Shown here in pieces: positions 24,741 to 37,000 of a DNA stretch of 64,000 bases; position 1 is the stretch's first letter; every line of letters begins with the position of its first letter. The translations under genes were made by a program, and so were the position numbers. The notes below the pieces were generated by a model. The model was not told the DNA's origin, ran no database searches, and saw only the letters and a program-made list of their open reading frames with translations. The DNA lies in assembly GCA_039654915.1 (NCBI GenBank), contig CM077597.1, positions 84,632,001 through 84,696,000 on the forward strand, in the 5' to 3' direction. The stretch comes from Aquilaria yunnanensis (Eukaryota; Streptophyta; Magnoliopsida; Malvales; Thymelaeaceae).

Positions 24741-25649
24741 TGTAACGACCCAAATCCAGAACCGGTCAACGGAACACCTGCCTACACCACATGGGCCATC
24801 CTTTGGAAAAGGATAAGCGCTAAGTGCTTATGTTCTGGAATTGGAGCCTATATATCCACATAAGGCTTCCCACAATTCACCCATGTAGGATATGGGGGTG
24901 TTACAAACTCCCCCCCTTATGTACCCAACATCCCCGTTGGGGTCAATCGGATTACTTGGCTCCCCGAACCAAGTAACCTCTCTAATCGGACTACTTGGCC
25001 CTTGGTCAAGTAGCCTCTCGAATCCAGGATCAGTCCCGGTAGACGATGCATGTGCATACCCACTATGCCACACCATCGTGGTCACGGGTCGGCTTTGATA
25101 CCATTTGTAACGACCCAAATGCAGAACCGGTCAACGGAACACCTGCCCACACCACATGGGCCATCCTTTAGAAAAGGATAAGCGCTAGGTGCTTATGTTC
25201 TGGAATTGGAGCCTATATATCCACATAAGGCTTCCTACAATTCAGCCATGTGAGGCGGTTCTGGATTTGGGTCGTTACAAATGGTATTAGAGCCGACCCG
25301 GGACCACGATGGTGTGGCATAGTGGGTATGCACAAGCATCGTCTACCGGGACTGATCCTGGATTCGAGAGGCTACTTGACCAGGGGCCAAGTAGTTCGAT
25401 TAGAGAGGTTACTTGGTTCGGGGAGCCAAGTAATCCGATTGACCCCAACGGGGACGTTGGGTACATAAGGGGGGGGGGGGAGTTTGTAACACCCCCATAT
25501 CCCACATGGGTGAATTGTGGGAAGTCTTATGTGGATATATAGGCTCCAATTCCAGAACATAAGCACCTAGCGCTTATCCTTTTCCACAGGATGACCCATG
25601 TGGTGTGGGTAGGTGTTCTGTTGACCAGTTCTGGACTTAGGTCATTACA
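24741..25649. mobile_element. TRIM composite A: head-to-head miniature LTR retrotransposons
   Basis: Left half, minus strand: LTR 24741-24905 (165 bp), internal 24906-25105 with polypurine tract next to the LTR and primer site at its other end, then an LTR from 25106 truncated near 25252. Right half, plus strand: the last 25 bases of an LTR (to 25279), primer site, internal 25280-25484 ending in a G-rich polypurine tract, then a full LTR 25485-25649. The halves meet at their 5' LTRs, so both outer ends are LTR 3' ends (...GT(C/T)(G/A)TTACA). AGATA flanks the whole unit at 24736-24740 and 25650-25654, so it behaves as one integration. No coding capacity is visible; enzymes must come in trans. 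Confidence 0.88.
25485..25649 (+). repeat. TRIM LTR, 165 bp, with snRNA-like promoter motifs
   Basis: This full LTR starts TGTAACACCCCC and ends TTACA. It contains ATCCCACATGG, one base off the plant snRNA upstream sequence element RTCCCACATCG, followed downstream by GGATATATAGG. Other full LTRs of the family are 24741-24905 (-), 38768-38932, 46344-46508, 46889-47054, 54021-54185, 54566-54731 and 54932-55096. A copy at 30103-30266 (-) begins TATAAC in place of TGTAAC on the plus strand. Confidence 0.85.
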
Positions 25650-25654
25650 AGATA

Positions 25655-26225
25655 TGCGAGGAGTATGTCACCCAACTAATCATAAGTTTCTTAAATATTT
25701 TTTAAGTATTCACATTAGGTGATTGGTGCTTAATTAAATTGACATAATTTTAGGAGTTTTATTAATGGGACCCTTGGGACTTTGCCGATATCACCAACTT
25801 ATTTTCAACTATTGCTCGAGCTCTACACAAAGTATAGAAATGGAGGGCAGATGCAGTGAAGACGGTCTCGGGGTGGAATACCTAAAATCCTAACTTCAAT
25901 CTTCTATGGCCATGTGTTCCCCTCGCATACAATACCAACTTGTGGCGAAAGATGTGTGACTTCTTGTAGAAGTAGCAGTAGAAGAAGTAGTATGAAGATA
26001 GGAAGAAGGTCAAGAAGGTAATGGATGAGTTGAAGGCTACTCGAAGCAAATGATGGACTCTATTCCCAATGAGCTACACTTGGACCGGATCATCAAGAAT
26101 GCATCCCTTTACTTATTGGAAAGGGTACTCTAAATGGGTGATAGTCCCGAGGTCATTTCTTCACTCCACTTTATCATTGATTCAAGATTACAAGCCTCAA
26201 GTAGCACCACGGAAGAAGGGGAGAA
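25655..26225. other. Right flank of TRIM composite A
   Basis: No recognisable gene. It continues the pre-insertion sequence left of 24741. About 26155-26222 resembles 49148-49220, the sequence downstream of the pseudogene copy. That links this region to the duplicated gene neighbourhood. Confidence 0.4.
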
Positions 26226-27835
26226 TTTGTGGCCAACATACATAGATTCATGCCATTGTAATTATAAAAAATTGTGATTTATAACTTTTTATGGGAAAGA
26301 AACTTACAGAAGGATTTAATTAAAAGTGAATTTCAAAAATAACAATTTCTAAGTATATATCCTTATGATATAGTATAATGCAACATGAATGGCATATATG
26401 GTATATTGTAACGACGGCTCCATCACGATAAGGGGTGAAGCTAAACACAGCTAGTAGAGGCCTAGGTTCCCCTAAAATTGTAAAATACTAGTAATCTGCT
26501 TTAGAATTTAAAGATAAATGTATTCTTGCTACTCCTTAAAATAAGTCAAAATTTCTTATAAGGACTATAATTTAAGAAAATATTTGTTTTGCCCCATTCT
26601 TTATAAAAAATCTAGACCTGCCCTTGACGACGACAAGAAGATTTTTGGGGAACAGGAAAGACATGTGGCTTTTCACGATTTTGTTAGATAAAATAAAATA
26701 TCAAATAGTAAATTGCTTATTATGAGTGTGATATGCTTAATGGTATCAATATTACAAACACTAATTAGTAGGACCATGTCCACCCCAAGTAAATGCTATC
26801 CTATACATCAAGAACTTAGGTTTTGGTTGGTCTTTGTTTAATCTGTTATTGTGACTAATGAATAAGGAAGAGCGAAAAAAAAATTGTAAGTCCCTCTCCT
26901 GGCTAAGCATGTCTTGTCCTCGTGAAATCAGTACAACAATAAAGAAAGATTTAATGCATGGGAATGAGCGAGTTTGAACATCGAAACCTAGGTAATACAT
27001 GGATTAGTTGTTTTTATTAGGCGCGAAGAAATAGTCCAAGTCGTTTTTGTTTAAACGTTTTAGTTGACTGCGATAGATGTTTGTGGAAGTGGCGAGGATT
27101 ACAATTTTGTAAGTGATAACCTGAGATCCTTAGATTAAAATTTTATAACAATATTAGATTGGCTTTTTTTTTTTTATCATAACATTAGATTGTTTAAGTT
27201 TGGGTTTGTGAAATGTTTCACACAGTTTTAATTGTGCGGTAAACATTAAAATATTACATTAAGGTGAAAAATACAAATATAATTTTTTCACACCTCTTTA
27301 TATATATTCTACTTATTTTTATCATGACTTACCAAATATAAATAAAATATATTGAAAAACGTGGTCTGCTTTGGAGAAAATAGAAAGAGGAAAATAAAAA
27401 AATAATTATAATAGTTTTCAAATCCCAATCATGTTATTTTTTTTAAACGGCAAGAGAAAAAAAAATTATTAAAAGCATGATGAGGAAATAATGGAACCTT
27501 CCTGTTAGCTGCTGGAAATGTAGCTCCAGAGTGTTAGACCCTTACCCATAATCCATCACCAATAGATCCAGCTGTCCAGATCAATCATGTTAAAATATAG
27601 CAAAATTTTATTCTTAAAACAAAAAAAAATGACATAATATTTCTGCTAAATATGTCTGCCATTTATGTTGTTTTTATGTTTTATATGCATGTGTTCTACA
27701 ATGATGTACTGATTTAAAAACAAATAAGAAAAAAAATTATTTTCCTCTAACATGTGTAGGGTGCCACACAATAAATTGATGAAAGGCAAAATTATCTACA
27801 TACCGTATATCACATACCTGCCTCTACCAAACCTT
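26226..27835. repeat. Segmental duplication, copy 1 (empty-site copy)
   Basis: It is collinear with 42100-45810 plus 55278-55515 at high but imperfect identity. Compared with copy 2 it lacks the Stowaway element (42334-42568), the 2-kb element (43345-45341), the hAT-like element (45875-46277) and the block around 46344-55096. The small gene at 41016-41761 is also missing here: sequence resembling its downstream side (26155-26222) directly adjoins sequence matching its upstream side (26226 on). Short open frames such as 26761-27000 are not supported. Confidence 0.85.
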
Positions 27836-28021
27836 CAAAAGCCTTACTGTGCATGTCTATAGTAACTGTATATGTGTGTTGCATGTGAGTTAAATACTAA
27901 GTTATTTTTTACTTAAATAACTATAATTCTAATTATTTTACCTAAAATAAGTAATAGTAATAAATATTTAAATTTTTTTAGTTTCGATATATTTCTTATT
28001 AATTTTTCTATTTCTTATGTA

Positions 28022-28242
28022 CTCCATCCTAAATTCTTTGCACATTTTACTTTTTAGCAATTAATCAATTTTATTTTCAATATTTTAATATATAAATAAA
28101 AAATTTTATATGAATGATGAATTAAGACCTATATTTTCTAAATATATTTTTTAAATTTCTTATAATAAAAAATAATACAAATAAATTTAAGTCAAACTAT
28201 TAAAAAAATTTAAATTGAGCAAAGAGATTGGGACAGACGGAA
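28022..28242. mobile_element. Stowaway-like MITE (Tc1/mariner), 221 bp
   Basis: It starts CTCCATCCTAAATTCTTTGC and ends GGACAGACGGAA, imperfect inverted ends of the plant CTCCCTCCGTCCCAAA type. TA flanks both ends (28020-28021 and 28243-28244). It is AT-rich and non-coding, and a second copy lies at 42334-42568. Confidence 0.85.
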
Positions 28243-28244
28243 TA

Positions 28245-28954
28245 GTTTTTTTATTATAATATTTCATCAAAACTATCCTCATTTGCATCATTTATTATAA
28301 TAGATAACTCATTTTATTAGATTTCTGTTTATTATAAATAATAAAAATAATGACAATAACAATAACAACAACAATAATAATAATACCGTGTAGAATACAT
28401 TATAGGTAATAATTGTTATAAAAAGTTGATAGAAGTTTTTTTTTGTGATGGTTGAATACTTATAAAATTACTTCTTGGAAATTTTTAATATTTAATTAAA
28501 GATGACAAAATTTCTTTGATTGTGTAAAATTTAAAATTAATGTTATTCAATCTGTTAAGAAAAATCTTAATTTAATATCTCAATAGTATTATGTAATTAT
28601 AAATTTTATTAGAATTTAATTTTGTAAATTTTATCTTAAGTTCTATAATTTAGATTCAAAAATTAATGATTAAAATGTAGATTCTATATATTTTAGTTTG
28701 CTCAAACAATAAAATAAATTTATCGTTAACATGTTATCATAACTTTGACTTTTTAAAGAGACATAAGATAAATTTTTAATAAAATTATTTTGATGTTATA
28801 CTCAAAATTAAAAAGAACATAGTACAGGTGGGGCATTTAATAAGAAAATCAAGCAAAAATAATTTTTTTTGACAAATATGACACAAATATAGACTATGAT
28901 GTCAAAGTATAAACTTAGAAAGTAAACATTAAGTTTTTACAAAGACATATAACT
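28245..28954. other. AT-rich stretch, nothing recognised
   Basis: The sequence is very AT-rich with short ATA/ACA microsatellite runs near 28340-28385. I see no gene, domain or clear transposon terminus. Confidence 0.5.
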
Positions 28955-30402
28955 GTAAGTAACCACTGGCGGCTCCAGGAATTATATCATGCAAGGCCAA
29001 ATTTAGTACTTCATTTTCTTAAATTTTTTTTAATATTTTTAACACAATTAGTTTTGAGGTTGACTTTGGTTTCAATTTATATCTAGTTGACATATGAATA
29101 AAATAATTATATCTATAAATACAAGCTATGTACTTCTTTCTTTTGAAAGCATAGATATTTCTTTTGCTTGGAAATGCATTGATTCATAATCAATAGGCTC
29201 CTTTGTTCTTTTATGGGGTTTTCTCTAGTTTCATTAAATTGTTCTTTTTGAATTTTAGATGTATTCTAAAATTTTGTTATTTTATGAGATATTTAAAATT
29301 GTTGACATGTTGCAATATAAGATGAAACAATTCATTGGTATCTTTTTTATTTTGTATGAAATAAAATAAATAGAGAATTGTATATTTATACCAAAAAATG
29401 GAGTTGCATGACTTGTAACCTAATAATTATGAGAGTAATGTAAAATATTCTAGTAGTTACAGTTTTGTGAGAGAAATATGTCTTATTTTAAATAATAATT
29501 ATGAAAATAAGAAAAAAAAAAGAGCAAATATATTAGGATTTATGTATGTTAAGCACAAGAGAAATCTTTTCTGTATAGTCAAAAGGATTCGCTTAAGTAG
29601 GATGAAGTTGGATATACACTTACAATATGATCTTCTTTTAAGCATCTCTTATAATATAGTTTTGAGTTAAAAATATGTGAATGAATTTATAAAGTAACAC
29701 TAAAAGATTCAACACTAGATAAAAATTAAATAGAAATAAAATTATAGCATATACAAATAAATAGAACATGCTAATAAACAACAAATAATACAATAAATCT
29801 ATAAAAAAACTAAATTAAAAATCATTAAAGGGGTGAGGCAAGGTAGAATACACAAAGTAAGTGAGTCCGTGAAAGACAATAAATTTGGTGGTCAGCAACT
29901 GCAATATTTATGGTCAAATTATAAGTAATATTCCAAATTTGCTATATATTAGTCAATTATATAAGGGGTAAATGATATATTAAGGACCCAAACTTAGTAG
30001 ACATTTTCATATGGGTCCTATGATTCCAAAAATCCAAATAACTTGAGGGGGCAAATCATAATTAAAGACACATATTTACCAGCTATGAACATATATAGTA
30101 TATATAACGACCCAAGTCCAGAACCGGTCAACGAAATACCTGCCACACCACATGAGCTATCATTTGGAAAATGATAAGCGCTAGGTGCTTATGTTTTGGA
30201 ATTGGAGCTTATATATCCACATAAGGTTTCTCACAATTCACCCATGTGGGATATGGGGGTGTTACAAACTCCCCCCCTTATGTACCCAATGTCCCCGTTG
30301 GGGTCAATCGGATTACTTGATTCCCCGGACCAAGTAACCTCTCTAATCGGACTACTTAGCCCCTGACCAAGTAGCCTCTCGAATTCAGGATCAGTCTCGG
30401 TA

Positions 30403-30700
30403 CACTACTAAAAAACACACTTTTTCCAATGGCCAATTCCAACGGCTTCATGTTGGAAATTTTAAAATTTCCAACGCGAAGCCGTTGGAAATAGGGCGTT
30501 GGAAAACCCACCGTTGGAAGTCAATTTTCCAACGGTCAAAATAAAGGCCGTTGGAATTTCCAACAGTCAGCCGTTGGAATTTGAGCAGTTGGAAATTTTC
30601 CAACGGCTCTTTTTTTTTTTCATTTTGGAAATTTTTTCCAACGGCCAAGGCAGTTGGAAAATGGAAATGGTTTGCAACTGCCAAGGCCGTTGGAAAGTAG
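30403..30700. repeat. CACTA left terminus and subterminal repeats
   Basis: After the CACTA end there are about ten copies of TTCCAACGG(C) in both orientations, often paired as short inverted repeats around GCCGTTGGAA. Subterminal arrays of this kind bind the TNPA-type protein in En/Spm elements; binding here is inferred. Confidence 0.85.
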
Positions 30701-31054
30701 GTTTTTTATATTTTGTATATTCCCATTCCATTTCGAATGCATTTCATTAAACGTCAAACGGCTTAGGCGGTTCAAAATTATTGTATCGTATGTAATCACA
30801 TTCTGAACCAGTGCACGTGCATAAATGCAGTTGTAAATCTCAATAAAAACATACACAATTGAAAGTACATAATCATATCATAAATATAGTTATAACATAC
30901 ACATAAAAGCATACACAATTGAAATTACAATATCATGACACAAATATAGTTACAATCCACATAAAAACATATATAATTGAAATTACATACTTCCATTACT
31001 CCTAAAAAGTGTTTGTTTGTTGATGAACATAGAAAGTAAAGTGATATACCTGAT

Positions 31055-34000
31055 CTAGTCATCATCGGATCCCGAGGCATCAATATCATTGTCTGGGTGC
31101 ATGGGCGGAGGAATTCCAACTCGTTGACATATGTACTCCAGCTTTGCTCGTTGTCTCCTCTTCAGTCGCTCTAACTTCCGCTCATAATATGATGCTTGTT
31201 GTGCTGTATGCTCCGCAACCACTCGCTCAACTTGTTCAGTGCACTCCGGCGTCTGAGTGACATCAACATGTGCTGCAGGAGTATTCCCTGGTCATCGTCG
31301 TCCAAGCACAACATGTTGTTCTGATCCAAGCCCAAATACACGCCTTTTCTTCCTTCCACCTGCAGCTGCACTCATTATCGCAGCCTCATCAATGTCATGT
31401 GCGACATCTTCCTCTTCCATTTGCTGTGTTTGTTCCTCGATCTAAGCAGTTACCTTCGCCTTCATAAGGGTACAACTTCATTTATTAGTAAGTCAATATT
31501 TATTGGTATGTAAAAAGGTAATTTAATATAACATGATTATTACCGCCACTTCTTCAGTACGTCTGTTGACATATTCCCCGCTCTTTTTCTTATGAGTTTG
31601 CTGCATAACCTTGAACAAGCCAGGGTCCCTGTCACGGAACGGGGCCCCAGTGCCCCATAATCTTGTAGGCTCTTAGGGATTATGAATCCCTCTAAGTTAC
31701 TATTGGCTAACTATTACTCGTCAATATAAATTTAAACAATTTATATGCAACTAGTTTCTTAGCCTACTTAATTCAAGAGATATACATGCTTTTGTCCTAG
31801 CAATGCAAAAGAATAAATAGATCGTTGGTTAAAAACGTTGCTCGAGCATTTCTATTAAAACATACTTAAAACGTGCCAAGACATTGAAATACTAGTTACT
31901 TTGACTACAAGTAATAGTTTGTGCATACAATATACTTCTAGCATGCACCCAAAAGTAACAAGATGGATTTACATCACAATGTATCCTATTAGAGGCAACT
32001 TTCTTAGTACACAAGGTACTATATACAAGAGACAAAAACTAACTAACTAAGATCGTCTACTTGAGCCCCACCTTGAGCTATCCAAGCTCCAAGTGCAAGC
32101 CCTTCCTTAACTCTTGTTCTTGTGCACTCTTAGCCTCTACACTGTAAAGGCACAACTTGGTTAGCACATAACTCACACCACAAGTAACCTAGAATTACAA
32201 GGATTCTAAAGAAAAGTACCTGCAAAACAGAGAGCTTAGGCCTCAGCTGTCAACTAGTGACTAGGCCCGAAGTTAGAACCTGCACAATAAACTTAAGGGA
32301 GTGAGTACTTAAAAGTACTCAGTAAGGGTCCCTTGAATACCTGCAAGAAGATAACAACAACCAAGATGCAACCATGGCAAACAAGCAACCAAACAAATGA
32401 ATCAACCAACAAACAACTCAAACAATCAACAAACATATATATATAAGATATGCAATGCATGAATGTATGATATGAAATGCACATAATGCATGCACTTGGG
32501 ACTTTCTGCACTCTAGGTGCCATAAAACTTGCAGTGAGCTCAAACGGCGGAGGTACTTGAGATACTGGCCCTCGTATCCCGGGTACTTTACCTCCCTTAA
32601 GTCCCACCTACGGGTTCTAGAGTAGGTCGTCACCCCTCTGAAACTTACCCGTCTTTACCTTTAACTTATTGCGCAGGGTAGTTATCCTATGTGGTTTAAC
32701 TAGCCAAACCCTTAAGGTTTAACTTAGAGCACTCATAGTGGCTTACTTACCAAACCAAATGGTTTGGTCGGGATCGACTTAGGTTTTCCTCCTCATTGAC
32801 CATAGGTAAATGACGTTCTACTCTGCCAACAAAGAGTCTAAAAGCCCCCTTAATCCCCTTAGTGCTCATTTAGAAGCTTAAGCACTTTGATTTTCTTAAC
32901 CACCAAGTCATACTCTTTCTTAACCACACAACTTAACTACCACTTAAATAATGCATAATTCCTAACTTAGGAAGGAGTTCTAGACCCAACCGAGGCTACG
33001 GAATGTCTTAACTTAGCCTAGGGATGAAAACCGAAAGTTTGAGACATTCTTAGGATGCTCGGAGCTTGGGGGCAAAATGCCTTGGCGGCGCCGTTGGCGA
33101 CGCGTCGCCATAGGCATCAGTGTTCGGAAAACTTTTTCATTTCTCGGCGACGCATCGCGCGGCGACGCGTCGCCAATGGTGTCGAAACTGGCGATGCGTC
33201 GCCAATGCTTCCAGCGTTGCGCGACAGCGTGCGTTCTTGCACGAAAACTGCTCAAACTTCTTCATCCCATAACCAAATCACTTGGGTCTTGTTTCTAACT
33301 CATTCCCACACAAAAGACTACATTTCTATGCATTATTTGAGCTTGATTAACTTGAACCCTTACCTCAATTTAGCTACAAAGCAAGCATTGAAATGTAACC
33401 ACCTTAGCTCAATCAAGCTCCCTTTGAGTTCCTCACCTAAAACCAATGTAATATGGCACTAAACACTTCAAACCAAGACCATTTCTAGCTATGGAAACAA
33501 CTTAGAACCAATCCAAATGAATCCAACAAGCTTACCCACAAATTTTGAGTCCAAACTAGCACCAAAAAGCAAATTGGAGCTAGAACACCAACAAAGAAGC
33601 TTGATGATTCCTACTAACACCTTGGGCTTCCTCAATTTGATGAAGAATTGCAGGAAAAGAAGCTTTGGGCTGGGATTTTGGAGAGGGAAAATGGAGCTAC
33701 GAATTTGAAATTGAATGCAAATGACTAAGGAAGAAGAAGACTTAACAACTTAAACTAACTTATACTAAATCCCCTCACTTGGCAAACTTCTTCCTCTTTT
33801 GCTCCACAAACTCTCAATTTTTTTAAATGGGTCACCATCTCTCACTCAAAACCAACTTTCCTTTGCTTTAAAGGATGCTAAAAGCTTCTCACACTTGATT
33901 TTCTTGGACACTTTAGCCACTTAAGATTTAAATGGCTTAAGCGAACACTTAGTGCCACAAATACTCAAAACTTTCAAAGATGGTTCTAATAGCTAGGATA

Positions 34001-35253
34001 ACTAATGGTCTTGATTCAACTATGCCAAATCACACTTAGGAACTCACTTACTTAATTAAGCTTACCTTACTTGCTTAACGAGGTGCTAACTTGAGGTACT
34101 TAATTTAATGAAACACTTAAACAAAGTAAAATAAACACTTACTTGATTAGTCAACTAGGAGAGCCGTCACAGTCCTTCTTCTCCGGATCTTTTTCACGCT
34201 ACATTGGTTGTTAGTATGAATAAAGTTATTACACCATAAATAAGTTGAATTATGTGAAAAAGAGGTTCATAACGTTTACCATTCGCTCTCGGTGTTCTGT
34301 AATTGAAACAGATCCTCCTGCATAAGTAGCACTGCATCTACCAGTAGAGTTAGACGACTGCGATGATGATGCTTGTATTGTCTTACCCCTCGACGATTTC
34401 TCTTGAAAATCTGGTGTAGCCCACCATTCCTTCATGGCTGCATACTATGCGTCGGTCATAAATGATGCCCGTGCTCGCCGTTTCTCAGGATTTTTCTCGC
34501 GGCAAATGTCACCCAGCGTCCCCCTGTAATGATTAGCCGCCATCATATGCCAAACGCGATAGACCTCATTATGGTGGGCTGGATCCCACTCACATAAACC
34601 CTAGGCATAAAATAAAATATAAGGAGTCTAATAGTTATCTACATGATTTGTAAAGCTGAAAATTCAATGTGTACTTTAAGTGCAAACCTCAAATACGCGC
34701 CACCACACCTGAATATCTGCTGGGCTTGCGCTCGTCCAATCATGATGTCCCTTAAAGTGTGTGGTGAAGCATCTAGTCACCATCCGTGTTGCTCTTGATG
34801 GAAGGAAGCTATATGGAATGCATGTTCGAATACAATAAATTTTGTTTTCATTGGAAGATAATGAACTGCATGTAACATAAACTATTCTTCTTTGAAATGA
34901 TACATTACTTATGTGTTACCGTGAGGTATGATCCGTAAGCGACCCTGATGCGGGGCTTCGGATACCGCTGATTGGCCAATAGAATTCCCTCCATCGGATG
35001 AAGGTATAGGTGTGGGAGTCGATCGACTAGCACAACGGCCAAGTGGAGGAATGCCAATATCATCCGTACGAGGGGTGGGATGTGGAAGAACATCTTCTTC
35101 TATTATAGGCCGCGAAGCTGAATGTCGGGAATGCGATTGGCCTGCCCTTTCATGTCTGGCAAGTGGCTCTGCTAACACTTCTTTGAACTGCTGCAATAGG
35201 CCTTTCCCTGGGCGACGTGTATACGTCGCATCTCCTTTAGGTGGCATCTGCAA
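31055..35253 (-). pseudogene. Transposase_24-type (Ptta/En/Spm, TNPA-like) gene, disrupted
   Basis: Minus-strand exons can be read with GT-AG borders: 35253-34920, 34808-34688, 34600-34280, then 34198-34172 continuing after the inserted LTR at 31629-31544, and a last exon ending at TAG 31057-31055. The product starts MQMPPKGDATYTRR. It contains FKGHHDWTSASPADIQVWW and GLCEWDPAHHNEVYRVWHMM, motifs of the plant transposase family 24. A basic coiled stretch (YYERKLERLKRRQ) precedes an acidic tail. Breaks are a TAG at 34447-34445, a solo LTR inside an exon (31630-34171), and an apparent frame change in the last exon. Related proteins bind subterminal repeats of CACTA elements; this copy should not make a full one. 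Confidence 0.8.
31630..34171 (-). repeat. Solo LTR of the chromovirus family, 2542 bp
   Basis: On the minus strand it starts TGTGACGGCTCTCC and ends GTTCCGTGACA, and it follows the young LTRs throughout, including the hairpin (near 32295-32330) and CpG-rich palindromes (near 33083-33205). Flanks are GTCCC (31625-31629) and GTCCT (34172-34176), a 5-bp duplication with one change. It lacks gag-pol and primer site, so it is a solo LTR left by LTR-LTR recombination. It interrupts an exon of the CACTA gene. Confidence 0.93.
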
Positions 35254-35417
35254 TTTGATTAAAAACCTTACACCATTTTACAAATATTAATTATGGCCAA
35301 TAGTATTGCTCTCGCAAATGCACCCATCACAGTCAATTTAGACGTACTCATATTATGATTATAAGTTATTCCACGTTCACATTACATTTTATAAGTAATT
35401 GCACGTTAACATGAAAG

Positions 35418-36188
35418 TCAATGGACGTCATCGTCCTCAGATTGTGCCTCTGAATCGCTATTCTCAGTATCCCCAGATTCAAATTCATCTTCTTCATCAC
35501 TTACTTCAACGGCGTCCTCTTCCTCAGATTCATCGTCATGTTCCAAAGTTTCTTCCCTGTTCGGCATGTCATCCTCTACAGCTTCCCCCACTCCTGTTTC
35601 AGTTAAATTATCGATTGGATCATCCATAATTATGGGTGGATTGTTCAGGCCACCTTGAAAATCTTCCTGAAATGCATCATCGATGTCATTAACATTATAA
35701 TGAACGATGCGTCTAGGTTTGATTTTCAAAACGGCTAACCATCCTATTTTTTCACGTGACTTTGTTGGGTAATGGGTGTAGTAAACTTGATCAGCTTGGG
35801 AGGCAAGAATGAACGGGTCAAACTTCCCATATCGGCGACCATCACGAACCTCAACTAAACCATATTGTTTATGCACCCGAGTGCCACGATCTGGAGTAGG
35901 GTCAAACCATGCACACCTAAACAATACAACATGTTTCTGTGGCCATCCAGGATATTCGAGTTGAATGATTTCTTCTAACACCCCATAAAAATCACATTCA
36001 ACCTCACTTGATTCTGAAGTCCTTAAGCAAACGCCACTGTTAAATGTTGCTTTGTCGCGACCCCAGTCGCTAATGTGGAACTTGTACCCATTTATGAAAT
36101 AAACAGGCCAAGTCTCAACACGACGTGATGGCCCACACCCAACATCCCACAAGAAGCCGTCCGTGATATTGTTGCGCATATCATTCAT
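35418..36188 (-). CDS. DUF4216 protein of a CACTA element (C-terminal part of TNP2-type gene)
   Basis: The uninterrupted 256-residue frame matches the DUF4216 domain that normally follows the transposase in plant CACTA TNP2 proteins. Visible family motifs are INGYKFHISDWGRD (about 32-45), YGVLEEIIQLEYPGWP (about 68-83), VVLFRCAWFDPTPDRGTRVH (about 87-106), QYGLVEVRDGRRYGKFDPF and ASQADQVYYTHYP. The C-terminal 60 or so residues are strongly acidic (D/E/S runs). The domain's function is unknown. ATG 36188 follows plus-strand CTAG-like sequence that could be a splice acceptor on the minus strand, so the true start may lie in a lost upstream exon. No catalytic transposase is seen upstream; ATT repeats lie there. 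Whether it is expressed is unknown. Confidence 0.85.
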   Translation of the reverse strand: MNDMRNNITDGFLWDVGCGPSRRVETWPVYFINGYKFHISDWGRDKATFNSGVCLRTSESSEVECDFYGVLEEIIQLEYPGWPQKHVVLFRCAWFDPTPDRGTRVHKQYGLVEVRDGRRYGKFDPFILASQADQVYYTHYPTKSREKIGWLAVLKIKPRRIVHYNVNDIDDAFQEDFQGGLNNPPIIMDDPIDNLTETGVGEAVEDDMPNREETLEHDDESEEEDAVEVSDEEDEFESGDTENSDSEAQSEDDDVH

Positions 36189-36238
36189 CTAGTTACATAT
36201 CAACAAGTTTATGAATATTTCTTTCCCTTGAGAAGCAA

Positions 36239-36269
<31 letters not shown>

Positions 36270-36730
36270 GTAGTCATATTATGATTGTCTTTGTTCTCAT
36301 CGAACCATACATCATTATTTAAATAATTATTATTATAGTAATCTAAGTTTCATAATAATTATTTTAATTATTATTATTATGATTATTGTTATTATTATTA
36401 TTACTACTACCACTCTTAGTATAATAGTAATTATTTTAATTATAATAATAATAATTATTATTATTATTAATATTATTATTATTTTCATACTTCACTTCGA
36501 ATAATAATAATTATTTAAATTATTATTAGTATTATTATTAGTATTATTATTATTACTTTTATTATTAAAGTTGTACTATAATAATAATTATTTTAATTAT
36601 TATTATTATTATTATTATTATCATTATATAACTTCTCTTAGTATAATAATTACCAATTTACTTATTAGTATTATTATTATTACTGAAATTATTATTAAGT
36701 ACTACTCTGAGTATACTTCAACTTACTTAA

Positions 36731-36762
<32 letters not shown>

Positions 36763-36864
36763 TTTAATTAATATCATTATTATGATTATTTTAGCTCGTA
36801 TCTTTGTACAATAATTATTATTTTAATTATTATTTTTACATAGTATTATTAATATTACCATTAC

Positions 36865-36914
<50 letters not shown>

Positions 36915-37000
36915 TACTACTCTTAGTATAATTATTATTATTTTTATTACTGTTATTACTATTATTATTATTCTTAATACTATTATTATTATTGACACAT
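36239..37000. repeat. ATT/TAT-rich microsatellite tract, about 760 bp
   Basis: It consists almost entirely of ATT units broken by short TTAATTATTA-type palindromes and a few ACT/AGT variants. Long pure runs lie near 36239-36269 and 36869-36912. It stands where the TNP2 transposase exons would be expected upstream of the DUF4216 gene. Confidence 0.9.

Noticed and set aside
24828..25566. Several 64-96-codon frames on both strands within TRIM composite A
   Set aside because: They lie in TRIM LTR and internal sequence, mirror each other because of the inverted structure, and recur wherever the TRIM occurs.
36571..36771. 66-codon Tyr-rich frame
   Set aside because: Translation of the ATT microsatellite.
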